Assembly (NCBI RefSeq): GCF_003013695.1
Contig: NZ_CP027792.1
Span: forward strand, 1,570,501-1,634,500
Reading direction: 5' to 3'
Length of the DNA stretch: 64,000 nt
From: Pulveribacter suum
Lineage (GTDB): Bacteria > Pseudomonadota > Gammaproteobacteria > Burkholderiales > Burkholderiaceae_C
Position numbers and translations under genes: made by a program. Below the pieces are notes generated by a model that was given only the letters and a program-made list of their open reading frames with translations, made no database searches and was not told the origin of the DNA. This document shows positions 35,246 to 47,870 of the stretch, in pieces (positions within the stretch are counted from its first letter, which is position 1; every line of letters starts with the position of its first letter).

Positions 35246-36460
35246 ATGGCTTTTTCTCCGTTTTTTCGCATGGCCCTGGTGCTGGGCCTGCTCTCGGCCG
35301 TGGGGCCGTTTGCCATCGACATGTATTTGCCGGCGCTGCCGGCCATCGGCGCCAGCCTGCGCGCCGAAGTGGGCCCGGTGCAGTGGAGCCTGACGGCCTT
35401 CTTTCTGGCGCTGGGCGTGGGCCAGCTGGCCTATGGCCCGGTATCCGACATGGTGGGGCGCAAGGCGCCCCTGTTTTTCGGCCTGGGCCTGTTCGTGCTG
35501 GCCAGCGTGGGCTGCGCGCTGGCCAGCGACGTGCACACGCTGATCGCCCTGCGCTTCGTGCAGGGGCTGGGTGCGGCGGCGGGCTCGGTGGTGCCGCGCG
35601 CGGTGGTGCGCGACCTGCACACGGGCACCGAGGCGGCGCGCCTGATGTCGCTGCTCATGCTGGTGTTCAGCGTGTCGCCGCTGCTGGCGCCGCTGGCGGG
35701 CAGCGCGGTGATCGCCCTGGCGGGCTGGCGCGGCGTGTTCTGGGCGGTGGCGGTGGCAGCGCTGGCCGGGGTGGTGCTGGTGCACCGCGCATTGCCCGAG
35801 ACGCGCCCGCCCGCGCAGCGCCTGGCCAGCAGCGCGGGCAGCGCCCTGGCCGGCTACGCCGCGCTGGTGCGCGACGCGCACTTCATGGGCCTGGTGGGCA
35901 TTGGCGGCTGCTCGATGGCGGGCTTTTTCGTCTATCTGGCCGGCTCGCCCTTCGTGCTGATCAACCACTACGGCCTGTCGCCCGTGCAGTACAGCCTGGC
36001 GTTCTCGGTGAACGCGGCGGCGTTCTTCGCCAGCGCGCAGTTCACCGCGCGGCTGGGGCGGCGCTTCGGGCTGGTGCCGGTGACCAAGGCCGCGGCCTCG
36101 GGCGCGGGCCTCACCATGGCGGCGCTGCTGCTGTACTACCTGGCGGGCGGCGACCGGCTGGCGGTGCTGCTCGCGCTGTACTTCATCGCCAGTGCGTTCA
36201 TGGGGCTGGTGATCCCGACCGCGTCGGTGCTGGCGCTGGAGGAGCATGGCGCCATTGCCGGCACCGCGTCGGCGCTGATGGGCACGCTGCAGATGCTGAT
36301 CGGCGCGGCGGCCATGGGGCTGGTGGGGCTGTTCGCGTCCGACCGGCCGCTGCCCATGGTCATCGGCATGAGCACGGGCGCGTTCATCGGCGTGCTGCTG
36401 ACCTGGACCACGCTGGGCGCGGCGGGCAGCCGGCGCGTGGCGGGGCAGGGGCGCGCATGA
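35246..36460 (+). CDS. Bcr/CflA family drug resistance MFS transporter
   Basis: MFS exporter of 404 aa, twelve helices. LLSAVGPFAIDMYLPALPAIGASL at the start and GQLAYGPVSDMVGRKAPLFFGL are typical of the Bcr/CflA drug:H+ antiporter group; VVPRAVVRDLHTG is the conserved motif after helix 5. Bcr-like pumps export bicyclomycin, sulfonamides or small peptides in other bacteria; the substrate here is unknown. Its stop overlaps the start of the next MFS gene as ATGA. Confidence 0.87.
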   Translation: MAFSPFFRMALVLGLLSAVGPFAIDMYLPALPAIGASLRAEVGPVQWSLTAFFLALGVGQLAYGPVSDMVGRKAPLFFGLGLFVLASVGCALASDVHTLIALRFVQGLGAAAGSVVPRAVVRDLHTGTEAARLMSLLMLVFSVSPLLAPLAGSAVIALAGWRGVFWAVAVAALAGVVLVHRALPETRPPAQRLASSAGSALAGYAALVRDAHFMGLVGIGGCSMAGFFVYLAGSPFVLINHYGLSPVQYSLAFSVNAAAFFASAQFTARLGRRFGLVPVTKAAASGAGLTMAALLLYYLAGGDRLAVLLALYFIASAFMGLVIPTASVLALEEHGAIAGTASALMGTLQMLIGAAAMGLVGLFASDRPLPMVIGMSTGAFIGVLLTWTTLGAAGSRRVAGQGRA

Positions 36461-37872
36461 GCGGTAAGAAAAGCGCCCCAGCGGATGACCTGACGGGCGA
36501 CGGCTTGGCGCAGCCCGCGCGCGGCCGGGCCATGCGGGCCATCATCCTGGGCCTGACGCTGGCGGTGCTGGACACCAGCATCGTCAACCTGGCGCTGCCG
36601 GGCATCGCGCGCGAGCTGCAGTCCAGCGCCGCGCACTCGATCTGGGTGGTCAACGCCTACCAGCTGGCCACGCTGGTCACGCTGCTGCCGCTGGCGGCGC
36701 TGGGCGAGCGCGTGGGCTACCGGCGCGTGTACCTGGCGGGCATGGCGCTGTTCACCGTGGCTTCGCTGGCGGCGATGCTGGCGCCCACCATGCCGGCGTT
36801 GATCGCGGCGCGCGCGCTGCAGGGCCTGGGCGCCTCGGGCCTGATGGCGGTGAACGCGGCGCTGGTGCGCCTGATCTACCCGCGCGCGCTGCTGGGGCGC
36901 GGCATGGCCATCAACTCGCTGGTGGTGGCCACCGCGGCCATGGCCGGGCCGTCGGTGGCGGCGGCCATCCTGTCGCTGGCCTCGTGGCACTGGCTGTTCG
37001 CCATGAACCTGCCGCTGGGCGTGCTGGTGCTGCGCCAGGCGCGGCGCTCGCTGCCGGGCAATCCGCCGGCCGCTGCGGGCACGGCGTCGCCGCGTTTTTC
37101 CATGCTGGACGTGCTGCTGAACGGCGCCATGTTCGCGCTGCTGTTCCTGGGCGGGGCGCGGCTGGGCATGCGCGGCGAGGGGCAGGCGGTGGGCTGGCTG
37201 CTGCTGGCCGCCGGCGCGCTGGTGGGCGCGCTGCACCTGCGCCGGCAATGGGGGCGGGCGGCGCCGCTGTTTCCTGTCGATTTGCTGCGCATTCCTGTCT
37301 TCGCACTGTCCATGGCCTCGTCCGTCGGGGCGTTCTGTGCGCAGATGCTGAGCTTTCTGGCGCTGCCGTTCTTGCTGCTGGAGGCCCAGGGCCGCAGCCA
37401 CATGCAGGCCGGCCTGCTGATCACCGCCTGGCCGCTGGCCACGGCGATCACCGCGCCCCTGGCCGGCCGGCTGATCGGCCGCTACCCCGACGGGGCGCTG
37501 GGCGGCGTGGGTATGGTGTGCTTTGCGGCCGGGCTGCTGGCGCTGGCGCTGATGCCGGCGCACCCGGCAGCCTGGGACGTGGCCTGGCGCATGGCGGTGT
37601 GCGGCGCGGGCTTTGCGCTGTTTCAGTCGCCCAACAACCACACCATCGTCTCCTCCGCCCCGCTGCACCGCAGCGGCGCGGCCAGCGGCATGCTGGGCAC
37701 GGCGCGCCTGACGGGCCAGACCCTGGGCGCCGTGCTGCTGGCAGCCTTGTTCGCACTGCGCCCGGGCCGGGACGGCAGCGCCGAGACGCTGGCGCTGATG
37801 GTGGCCGCAGGCTGCGCGCTGGCGGCCGGGGTGAGCAGCTCGCTGCGGGTCAAGCAGTCCGCGCGGGGCTGA
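36457..37872 (+). CDS. DHA2 family (EmrB-like) MFS transporter
   Basis: MFS exporter of 471 aa with about fourteen helices. VLDTSIVNLALPGIARELQ in helix 1 (DHA2 motif D1), WVVNAYQLATLVTLLPLAALGERVGYRR, and the motif C-like AGPSVAAAILSLASWHWLFAMNLPLG. The long reach of 14 helices separates it from the 12-helix gene before it. The two genes are translationally coupled, an arrangement more unusual than an EmrA/EmrB pair because no membrane fusion protein is present. Confidence 0.87.
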   Translation: MSGKKSAPADDLTGDGLAQPARGRAMRAIILGLTLAVLDTSIVNLALPGIARELQSSAAHSIWVVNAYQLATLVTLLPLAALGERVGYRRVYLAGMALFTVASLAAMLAPTMPALIAARALQGLGASGLMAVNAALVRLIYPRALLGRGMAINSLVVATAAMAGPSVAAAILSLASWHWLFAMNLPLGVLVLRQARRSLPGNPPAAAGTASPRFSMLDVLLNGAMFALLFLGGARLGMRGEGQAVGWLLLAAGALVGALHLRRQWGRAAPLFPVDLLRIPVFALSMASSVGAFCAQMLSFLALPFLLLEAQGRSHMQAGLLITAWPLATAITAPLAGRLIGRYPDGALGGVGMVCFAAGLLALALMPAHPAAWDVAWRMAVCGAGFALFQSPNNHTIVSSAPLHRSGAASGMLGTARLTGQTLGAVLLAALFALRPGRDGSAETLALMVAAGCALAAGVSSSLRVKQSARG

Positions 37873-37893
37873 GGGCGCCGGGTCGCGCAGGGT

Positions 37894-37953
37894 TCAGGCC
37901 AAATTGGCCTTCAGCCCTTGTGCAGCAAGCGAAAGCAGCTATTGATTTGATAG
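37894..37953. repeat. Short palindromic repeat copy
   Basis: CAGGCCAAATTGGCCTTCAG, then TGTGCAGCAAGCGAAAGCAG and CTATTGATTTGATAG. The repeat sits between the MFS gene and the convergent phasin-like gene; AGGCCAAATTGGCCT is itself a palindrome. Confidence 0.75.
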
Positions 37954-37995
37954 TGACCGTGCTTGCCCGGCGCTGCTGCGGGCTGTGAGGGCGGG

Positions 37996-38367
37996 CTATC
38001 TGCCGCTGCGCAGCCGCCGCGCGTTGGCGCGCGCCCGGCGCTGGAAGGGCTGCAGCGCGCTGTCCAGCGCCCCGGCCAGGCTGGCGGCGCTGGGGGCGCG
38101 GCCTGTGGGCAGGGCGCCCGTCCACAGGCCCAGCCAGGCCTGCTGGTACTGCGCGGCGCCGGCGGCCATCAGGGCGCTGCAGGCTTCAAAGGCGGCGGCC
38201 TGCTTTTCCCAGACCATGCGCAGGTTGTCCGCCTGGACAGCCGGCGACAGGGCGGTGGCCGGGTCCAGCATGCGCGACATGCGGGTGGCGATGACGAAGG
38301 GCGCATCCGTGGCCAGGCCGGTCAGGGTCCGGTTCAGCGATGTGTGGCGGGTTGTCTTGCGGCTCAT
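37996..38367 (-). CDS. Phasin-like (polyhydroxyalkanoate granule-associated) small protein
   Basis: Protein of 123 aa, basic and alpha-helical. The core ATRMSRMLDPATALSPAVQADNLRMVWEKQAAAFEACSALMAAG resembles small granule-associated phasin proteins of Comamonadaceae, and the C-terminus LDSALQPFQRRARANARRL is an amphipathic basic helix. Function by family resemblance only: surface protein of PHA granules. A classical phasin gene is found at 59365. It lies 34 bp downstream of the DUF72 gene on the same strand. Confidence 0.55.
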   Translation of the reverse strand: MSRKTTRHTSLNRTLTGLATDAPFVIATRMSRMLDPATALSPAVQADNLRMVWEKQAAAFEACSALMAAGAAQYQQAWLGLWTGALPTGRAPSAASLAGALDSALQPFQRRARANARRLRSGR

Positions 38368-38401
38368 GGGGGCTTGCCTGTGTACGGAGTGCGGCGCGCC
38401 A

Positions 38402-39490
38402 TCATGCGCCCGGTTCTGCCGCCCCAGGGTCGGACACGAGCCTGTCCACCACCTGCTGGGCCAGCCGCTGCGCCGTCAGTGGCGCGCTGCCCTCGGCGTG
38501 GTTGCTGATGCTGACAAACGCGTTCTGCCCGCCGCGCCCGCACACGCCGGCCAGCGTGCGCGCCAGCAGGGCCAGGTCCTCGGGCGCGGGGTCGTGGATG
38601 CGGTCGTAGGGGGCGTACAGGCGCTCGGCCTGCTCGAAGCCGTGCGCGCCGTGCGCGGGGTTCAGGTTCCAGCGGCACACCAGCGGGCCGGGCCACAGGC
38701 GGCGCAGCAGCGCCAGCTGTTCGGACAGCGGCGGCATGCGGGCGTGCATGCCCAGGCAGTAGGTGGCGCCGGTGCTGCGCAAAACGTCGGCGAAATGTTC
38801 GGCGTGCTCGGGCGCGATCCACTCGCCATTGCGCACCTCCACGGCCAGCACGGCGTCCGGCGCGCCTGTCAGCGGCGGCTGGGCGGCCAGCATCGCGCGC
38901 AGGCGCTCCAGCACTTCGGGCAAACGCTCGATCAGGTGCCAGGGCAGGGGGCTGAGCTGGAACACCAGCGCGCCCGTGCGCGCGCCCAGGCCCTCCAGCG
39001 CGGGCAGGGTGAAATGCTGCGCCGCCAGTTCGCCGTTCAGAAAGCCCGGGTTGGCCTCGCGCCCGCGCCCGTCCTCGCTGCGCACCAGCGCGTCGGTGAC
39101 CATGCTGGGCGCCTTGACCACGAAGCGGAAATCCTGCGGCACCTGCGCCGCATAGCGCGCGAAGTCGCTGGCGCTCAGGGGCCGGTAAAAACCCCGGTCG
39201 ATGCCCACACTGCGCAGCAGCGGGTGCTGGCTGTAGGCGGCCAGACCATGGCGCGACAGCGTCTGCTCGCTGTAGCTGCCGTCCCACACCAGGCCGTCCC
39301 AGCCGGGGTAGCCCCACGACGAGGTGCCCAGGCGCAGCGTGGGCGGCAGCTGCGCGGCCAGGGCGCGCAGCGCGTCGCAGTGCGCGGCCGGCTGCACAGC
39401 TTTGGGGCGCGGGGCCGCAGCGGGCGCCGGTTTGGGTTGGGGGGCCGGGGCGGGGGGCGCGGGCGGTGCGCCGAAGAGGTCTTCCTGCAT
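38402..39490 (-). CDS. DUF72 domain protein (YecE family)
   Basis: Protein of 362 aa. After a Pro/Ala-rich N-terminal tail (APPAPPAPAPQPKPAPAA, residues 8-30) comes the DUF72 TIM-barrel-like domain: LRLGTSSWGYPGWDGLVW, HPLLRSVGIDRGFYRPLS, QDFRFVVKAPSMVTD, LAVEVRNGEWIAPEHAEHFADVL and AFVSISNHAEGSAPLTA. The biochemical role of the family is unknown. The ATG at 39490 was preferred over an upstream TTG at 39508. It follows the unknown Cys-containing gene by one base. Confidence 0.85.
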   Translation of the reverse strand: MQEDLFGAPPAPPAPAPQPKPAPAAAPRPKAVQPAAHCDALRALAAQLPPTLRLGTSSWGYPGWDGLVWDGSYSEQTLSRHGLAAYSQHPLLRSVGIDRGFYRPLSASDFARYAAQVPQDFRFVVKAPSMVTDALVRSEDGRGREANPGFLNGELAAQHFTLPALEGLGARTGALVFQLSPLPWHLIERLPEVLERLRAMLAAQPPLTGAPDAVLAVEVRNGEWIAPEHAEHFADVLRSTGATYCLGMHARMPPLSEQLALLRRLWPGPLVCRWNLNPAHGAHGFEQAERLYAPYDRIHDPAPEDLALLARTLAGVCGRGGQNAFVSISNHAEGSAPLTAQRLAQQVVDRLVSDPGAAEPGA

Positions 39491-39491
39491 G

Positions 39492-39905
39492 TCAGCCGCC
39501 CTGCTCAAACAGGCCGCCTTCGTCCAGCAGCGCCCAGGCGATCTGGGGGCGTGCCTGCAGCGCGCTGCGGATGGCGGCGGGGATGGACTGGCGCGTCTTG
39601 CGGCACAGGCCGGGCTGCTCGCGCACCACCATGGCGATGCCGCGCAGGCTGCGCACCTCCTGGGCGGCGGGCTCCACCGTCAGGTGCACGCCCAGCTGCT
39701 CGTGCAGGCGCAGCTGCAGGCGGCGCAGCTCGGCCAGGCTGCCAACGCTCTCCAGGCGCTGCAGCAGCCGGGCTTGTTCCTCGCGGGTGAGCAGCAGCAC
39801 GCGCAGGTCGCCGCTGTCCGCTGCCTGGCCCAGCAGGGCGTCCCGCTGGCAGATGCACGCGCCGGGCGGGCATTCGGTGCGCAGGGGTGAAGGCAGCGTC
39901 GGCAT
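39492..39905 (-). CDS. Hypothetical protein with CxxGxCxCxR N-terminus
   Basis: Protein of 137 aa that I do not recognise. The N-terminal segment ECPPGACICQRDALL has three cysteines that could bind a metal or form the start of a small redox motif. The remainder (LLTREEQARLLQRLESVGSLAELRRLQLRLHEQLG ... IPAAIRSALQARPQIAWALLDEGG) is helical and soluble. ATG at 39905 or 39917 are both possible; no clear ribosome binding site distinguishes them. It ends one base before the DUF72 start, so they are probably co-transcribed. Confidence 0.6.
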   Translation of the reverse strand: MPTLPSPLRTECPPGACICQRDALLGQAADSGDLRVLLLTREEQARLLQRLESVGSLAELRRLQLRLHEQLGVHLTVEPAAQEVRSLRGIAMVVREQPGLCRKTRQSIPAAIRSALQARPQIAWALLDEGGLFEQGG

Positions 39906-40009
39906 GGTGGCAAACATTATGGTGGCCGCCCCTTGGGGCGTGCAGGAGGGCGCCGCAAGGCCCTGTGGCAAACTTCCGCGCTTCGTTTTTCCCAGCGTTT
40001 TCCAGGCAC

Positions 40010-42430
<2,421 letters not shown>

Positions 42431-42507
42431 GGGCCACCCGGCCCGGGCGCAGCGGGTCCGCGCCCATAATCGGCGCCACCTCCCGACTGCCGCCCAGCCC
42501 CTTTCCG

Positions 42508-43332
42508 ATGGACCTGCCCACCCTGCTCGCACAGCCGCTGGCGCTGCCCAGCGTGCCCCGCGTGGTGGCGCTCTTGATGAGCGCGCTGGCGGCGCCCGAG
42601 CCTGACCTGCGCCGCGTCAACCAGTTGTTTGCCACTGACCCGGCCCTGGCCGCGCGCCTGCTGCAAGAGGCCAACCGCCCCGCGCACGGCGCGCACCGGC
42701 AGATCGCCGGCGTGGCCGAGGCCCTGGCCCTGCTGGACGCCGGTGCGCTGCGGGCGCTGGTGGCCACCTCGGCCGTGGGCACCACCTCGGGTTCGGTGCC
42801 GGGCATGAATCTGCAGCAGTTCTGGCGCTACAGCGTGCACACGGCCAAGCTGGCGCGCTCGCTGGCCGGGCTGGTGCACCACAGCCCGCTGGCGGCCTAC
42901 ACGGCCGGGCTGCTGCACGGCCTGGGCGAGCTGGCGCTGCACACCGCTGACCCGCGGCGCATGGAATCCATCAACACCCTGATGCGTCCGCTGCAGGTGC
43001 GCCGCGCCCGGCTGGAGCAGCACCTGCTGGGCTACAGCTACGCCCAGGTCAGCGCCGCGCTGGCCGAACGCTGGCAGCTGCCCGAGGTGGTGGTGGACGC
43101 CCTGCGCCACCACACGCTGCCACTGGACAACCCCAGCTACGAGCCGCTGGCCGGCGTGCTGCACCTGGCCAGCTGGGCGGCGCGCGCGCGTGAGGCCGGC
43201 ATGGGCGAGCGCGAGATGGCCGGCTCCTTCCCCGGCGAGGTGGGCGTGGTGCTGGGCCTGGACATCGACGTGGTGCTGCAGCAAGACCCCATCGACTGGC
43301 GGGTCCAGCCGCCGGACGGCGAATACGTGTGA
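42508..43332 (+). CDS. HDOD domain protein
   Basis: Protein of 274 aa with an HDOD domain over about residues 10-210: [42 protein letters not shown] at the start, then [18 protein letters not shown] and [19 protein letters not shown], where the metal-binding His-Asp pair of true HD domains is replaced (LLHGLGE). HDOD proteins are non-catalytic signalling modules often tied to chemotaxis, motility or c-di-GMP networks. Follows tex by 77 bp on the same strand. Confidence 0.88.
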   Translation: MDLPTLLAQPLALPSVPRVVALLMSALAAPEPDLRRVNQLFATDPALAARLLQEANRPAHGAHRQIAGVAEALALLDAGALRALVATSAVGTTSGSVPGMNLQQFWRYSVHTAKLARSLAGLVHHSPLAAYTAGLLHGLGELALHTADPRRMESINTLMRPLQVRRARLEQHLLGYSYAQVSAALAERWQLPEVVVDALRHHTLPLDNPSYEPLAGVLHLASWAARAREAGMGEREMAGSFPGEVGVVLGLDIDVVLQQDPIDWRVQPPDGEYV

Positions 43333-43383
43333 CCTAAAATCCGCCGTTTTCCGCGCCGCGCCCGCTTGCAGGGCCGGCTGCCC

Positions 43384-43415
43384 ATGGGTTCCCTCGCCCC
43401 CATCCATCAAAAAGG
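43384..43415 (+). promoter_or_regulatory. Candidate preQ1-I riboswitch
   Basis: P1 stem ATGGG (43384-43388) / CCCAT (43399-43403), loop TTCCCTCGCC, and tail CCATCAAAAAGG (43404-43415). This reproduces the class I preQ1 aptamer layout: stem ending GG, loop starting TTC and ending in CC, then an A-rich tail whose GG can pair with the loop CC while forming the Shine-Dalgarno. It ends 6 nt before the ATG of the queuosine precursor transporter gene, exactly where translational control would act. Confidence 0.7.
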
Positions 43416-43421
43416 ACCACC

Positions 43422-44096
43422 ATGCCTTACGCCCCGGCAGCGCCCGCGCGCCTGCCTTGCTCCTCCCCCTTGACCCTGCTGGTGGCGCTGCACGTCGCCA
43501 TCGTCATCGCCAGCAACTACCTGGTGCAGCTGCCCATCACGCTGCTGGGCTTTCACAGCACCTGGGGGGCGTTCAGCTTTCCCTTCATCTTCCTGGCCAC
43601 CGACCTCACCGTGCGGCTGGTCGGCAAGGCACCGGCGCGCCGCGTGATCGGGCGGGCCATGCTGCCGGCGCTGGTGGCGTCCTACATCGTGGGCGTGCTG
43701 TTCCACGACGGGCGCTTCAATGGCTGGGGCGCCCTGCAGGACTTCAACACCTTCGTCTTTCGCATCGCGTTTGCCAGCTTCGCGGCTTACGCACTCGGGC
43801 AGCTGCTGGACATCCAGGTCTTCGACCGCATCCGCCAAAAGAGCCGCGCCTGGTGGCTGGCGCCGGCCGCGGCGTCCGTCTTCGGCCAGGCGCTGGACAC
43901 GGCGGCGTTCTTCTCCATCGCCTTCTGGCGCAGCACCGATGCCTTCATGGCCGCGCACTGGGGCGAGATCGCCGTGGTGGACTACGTCATCAAGCTGGCC
44001 GTGAGCCTGCTACTGTTCGTGCCCGCGTACGGCGTGGTGCTGGCCGCCATCGTGCGCGCCATGGGCAGGCCGCCCGCACCGGCGCCCGCCGCATGA
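43422..44096 (+). CDS. yhhQ: Queuosine precursor transporter, YhhQ/VUT family
   Basis: Membrane protein of 224 aa with about six helices. Characteristic segments: [42 protein letters not shown], and [30 protein letters not shown]. YhhQ imports queuosine precursors (preQ0/preQ1). Position after a preQ1-I-like riboswitch and its ATGA overlap with queC support the role. Confidence 0.92.
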   Translation: MPYAPAAPARLPCSSPLTLLVALHVAIVIASNYLVQLPITLLGFHSTWGAFSFPFIFLATDLTVRLVGKAPARRVIGRAMLPALVASYIVGVLFHDGRFNGWGALQDFNTFVFRIAFASFAAYALGQLLDIQVFDRIRQKSRAWWLAPAAASVFGQALDTAAFFSIAFWRSTDAFMAAHWGEIAVVDYVIKLAVSLLLFVPAYGVVLAAIVRAMGRPPAPAPAA

Positions 44097-44785
44097 GCCG
44101 GCGCGCGCTGGTCCTGTTTTCGGGCGGGCAGGATTCGGCCACCTGCCTGGCCTGGGCGCTGGCGCGCTACGCGCACGTGGAGACGCTGGGCTTTGACTAC
44201 GGCCAGCGCCACCGCGTGGAGCTGGACTGCCGCGTCCGCCTGCGCCAGGGGCTGCTGGCCATGCCCTGGTCGGGGCAGCTGGGCGACGACCACCTCCTGA
44301 GCGTGGACGTGCTCGGCCAGCTGGGCGCCAGCGCCATGACCGCCGACGTGGCCATCGCCACGCAGCAGGACGGCCTGCCCAACACCTTCGTGCCCGGGCG
44401 CAACCTGCTGTTCTTTACGCTGGCGGCCGCGCTGGCCTACCGGCGCGGGCTGGACGTGCTGGTGGGCGGCATGTCCGAGACCGACTACTCCGGCTACCCC
44501 GACTGCCGCGACAACACCCTCAAGGCCCTGCAGGTGGCGCTCAGCCTGGGCATCGACCGGCCCCTGACGCTGCAGACACCCCTGATGTGGCGGGACAAGG
44601 CCGCCACCTGGGCGCTGGCCCACGCACTGGGCGGCAACGCCCTGGTCGAGCTGGTGCGGCGCGAGTCGCACACCTGCTACCTGGGCGAGCGCGCCCGGCT
44701 GCACAGCTGGGGCTACGGCTGCGGCAGCTGCCCCGCCTGCGAGCTGCGCGCCCGTGGCTGGGCGCAGTGGGCGGCGGCGGGCTGA
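44093..44785 (+). CDS. queC: 7-cyano-7-deazaguanine synthase
   Basis: QueC of 230 aa. P-loop-like ATP site [18 protein letters not shown], then [52 protein letters not shown], and four zinc cysteines in [10 protein letters not shown] and [17 protein letters not shown]. It converts carboxy-deazaguanine to preQ0 with ATP and ammonia. Translationally coupled to the transporter gene; the other que genes are not in this window. Confidence 0.96.
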   Translation: MSRRALVLFSGGQDSATCLAWALARYAHVETLGFDYGQRHRVELDCRVRLRQGLLAMPWSGQLGDDHLLSVDVLGQLGASAMTADVAIATQQDGLPNTFVPGRNLLFFTLAAALAYRRGLDVLVGGMSETDYSGYPDCRDNTLKALQVALSLGIDRPLTLQTPLMWRDKAATWALAHALGGNALVELVRRESHTCYLGERARLHSWGYGCGSCPACELRARGWAQWAAAG

Positions 44786-45227
44786 CCGTACGCTGCCCAT
44801 CAGCCTGCCATCCGCCTGAATGTTCCGCTCGCTATCCAGGCCCCGCCCCGGCCTCCACGACGAATACGCGTTGTCGTTGGCTCATCGCTTGTGCCCTGGT
44901 TCGGTCTCCGCAAACTCCTAGCGGCCCCACCCGGGCTGTCTGCTCATGCGAGCAGGCCCCATACCACTAGGCCATACCTTGAATGACTGCGGTGCGCCCA
45001 TGTCAAGCGCTTGCGGCTCATCCGGCGCTACCCGTGCGTTCGCTGCACAGGGGGCGCCGGTAGCGATCCTGCTTGCCGTACTCCAGCCGCGCTTGCCGTA
45101 GGGCTGGTGTCATGGCTGCCAACCGTGCCTTGAACGAGGGGCCTGCTTGGCGGTGGAGCAGCGCCTCGAAAGGGTGCCACCGCCGCTGATACCGACAACG
45201 AGACAAAGGAGGGGGCGGCTGCAGCGA
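44786..45227. other. 442-bp non-coding gap after queC
   Basis: No gene with family support is found. The stretch is less GC-biased than its neighbours and contains a tRNA-like but non-canonical fold on the minus strand at 44898-44978 (treated as rejected) and a weak CAAGCGCTTG palindrome near 45004. Short open frames on the minus strand have no recognisable product. Confidence 0.5.
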
Positions 45228-45695
45228 TCAAGGTTTCTCGGATGCAACCACTGGCTTCGCGGACGCATTAGTAACGGCAACCGTGGGCTCGGCAGTCGGA
45301 GTAGACGCAGGCAGCGCCTCCTGTTTGGCGGTCAGCATGCCGCATTTTTTAACTACGGATGCCTGTTGCAGGGCATCGTGCTCGCCCTTGAGGCGGGCGT
45401 ATTCCGCTTCCTGTTGCTTTGTCCCGCCCAGTGCAAAGAGGGCAGGCCAGAAAAGCACCAAGCCAACTCCCATGATGGCCTTGTCGTTGGCTGACGCTTC
45501 ATCCAGGCGGCCACCCAGCTGCGCTACACGCGCTGCCAGACGCTGGTTTTCAGCCGCGATCTGTTCGCAGTCATAACCCTGGTACTGCACTGGCGAGACG
45601 TATGAAGACGCGACGTCTTTGGAGGACGTCGCACATCCCACCAGACCGAAAGACGCCGCCACCGTCAACGTGATCAGTTTTTGAGCGAAAGCCAT
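45228..45695 (-). CDS. Small outer membrane-type lipoprotein, unknown function
   Basis: Lipoprotein of 155 aa. Signal peptide with lipobox GLVGC (Cys at about residue 19). The mature part SSKDVASSYVSPVQYQGYDCEQIAAENQRLAARVAQLGGRLDEA is followed by a hydrophobic helix (AIMGVGLVLFWPALFALGG) and a coiled segment EYARLKGEHDALQQAS. This pattern is shared by many uncharacterised proteobacterial lipoproteins. A variable Thr/Pro/Ala tail ends the protein. An AGAGGG ribosome binding site fits the ATG at 45695. Its GC content is lower than that of neighbours. Confidence 0.75.
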   Translation of the reverse strand: MAFAQKLITLTVAASFGLVGCATSSKDVASSYVSPVQYQGYDCEQIAAENQRLAARVAQLGGRLDEASANDKAIMGVGLVLFWPALFALGGTKQQEAEYARLKGEHDALQQASVVKKCGMLTAKQEALPASTPTAEPTVAVTNASAKPVVASEKP

Positions 45696-45988
45696 AAGTC
45701 CCTCTATGTAAGTAAATGAATCAAATAATCTATGAATGTTTCTTGACTCAAAACTTACAACATGGGCGACGCATCCAGTGGGATGCATAGCGTGCCTGAC
45801 CTGCATCAAGACTGGTGCTCAGTCCTGACCTGGGAAGCGGGATGCCACGGCTGTCCTTGCGACAGTGATTTGTCGTCCAGCGTCAGGGATGCAATGCGGC
45901 TTCGGGGCTTTCCGGCCGTGTGAGATGCAAACACGGCAATGTCCAAATTCAGTCCATTTAGTGGCTGAAGAGCTGATTGCAGAAACAA
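45696..45988. other. Gap between lipoprotein gene and argG terminator
   Basis: No coding sequence seen. It should hold the lipoprotein promoter (AT-rich around 45700-45760) and includes a GCATCCAGTGGGATGC hairpin near 45770. Confidence 0.4.
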
Positions 45989-46016
45989 AACCGCCCGGCT
46001 GGCGAGCCGGGCGGTT
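45989..46016 (-). terminator. Intrinsic terminator of argG
   Basis: A perfect 12-bp GC-rich stem AACCGCCCGGCT / AGCCGGGCGGTT with loop GGCG. Read on the minus strand it is followed by TTTTGTTTCT, which gives the U-tract for transcripts coming from argG. Confidence 0.85.
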
Positions 46017-46024
46017 GCTTCTGT

Positions 46025-46075
46025 TCTGATAGCTTCCAGCGCTTGTCTGGCAAGCGCTGGAGGCCGATTTGATGC

Positions 46076-46076
<1 letters not shown>
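46025..46076. repeat. Short palindromic repeat copy
   Basis: TCTGATAGCTTCCAGCGCTT then GTCTGGCAAGCGCTGGAGGCC. It lies between the argG stop and its terminator, so it should be transcribed in the argG 3' untranslated region and can fold on itself. Confidence 0.85.
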
Positions 46077-47458
<1,382 letters not shown>

Positions 47459-47776
47459 TCAGCCGAAGTGGCAGATGTAGTGGAAGGCCTCGTCCACGCG
47501 GATGTCGAAGCTGGACTGGCCGGGCACCTCGAAGCGCTCTCCGGCGTGGCAGCCGAGCCAGGCGTCGGTGCCCTGCAGGCGGTAATGGCAGCTGCCTGCG
47601 ACGCACTCCATGACCTCGGGCGCGCCGGTGCGGAACGTGAGGGTGGCCGGCAGGATGACGCCTACGGATTTCTTCGTGCCGTCGGGCCAGCTCAGGCTGT
47701 GGCTCACGCACTTGCCATCGAAATAGACGTTGGCCTGGGGGGCGACGGTGGCGCCGGCTAGCTGCTGGGTGGTCAT
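47459..47776 (-). CDS. ppnP: Pyrimidine/purine nucleoside phosphorylase
   Basis: Cupin-fold protein of 105 aa matching PpnP/YaiE (DUF1255): ANVYFDGKCVSHSL, KKSVGVILPATLTF, EVMECVAGSCHYRLQG and FEVPGQSSFDIRV followed by YICHFG. It phosphorolyses several nucleosides to base and ribose-1-phosphate. The ATG at 47776 begins MTTQQLAGA; a TTG 27 bp upstream is less likely. Probably co-transcribed with argG. Confidence 0.9.
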   Translation of the reverse strand: MTTQQLAGATVAPQANVYFDGKCVSHSLSWPDGTKKSVGVILPATLTFRTGAPEVMECVAGSCHYRLQGTDAWLGCHAGERFEVPGQSSFDIRVDEAFHYICHFG

Positions 47777-47831
47777 GGAGAAGGAGGGCCCGCGGGTGGA
47801 CAAAACCCGCGATTTTAGGCGGGCAAAGAAA

Positions 47832-47853
47832 AGGGAGCCCCGAGAGGCTCCCT
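47832..47853 (-). terminator. Intrinsic terminator after the glycine-zipper gene
   Basis: Stem AGGGAGCC / GGCTCCCT with a 6-nt loop; on the minus strand it is followed by TTTTCTTTGC. It ends the gene at 47871-48578. Confidence 0.8.
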
Positions 47854-47870
47854 GGACAGGCGCGCGCGGC

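Noticed and set aside
44898..44978. tRNA-like sequence on the minus strand (GGTATGG ... CCGAACC ends, GGCCTAGTGGTA D-arm-like part)
   Set aside because: The ends pair with a mismatch, but the anticodon stem leaves only a 4- or 6-nt loop, the D-stem overlaps the acceptor stem, and there is no TTCGA T-loop. At best a decayed tRNA remnant.
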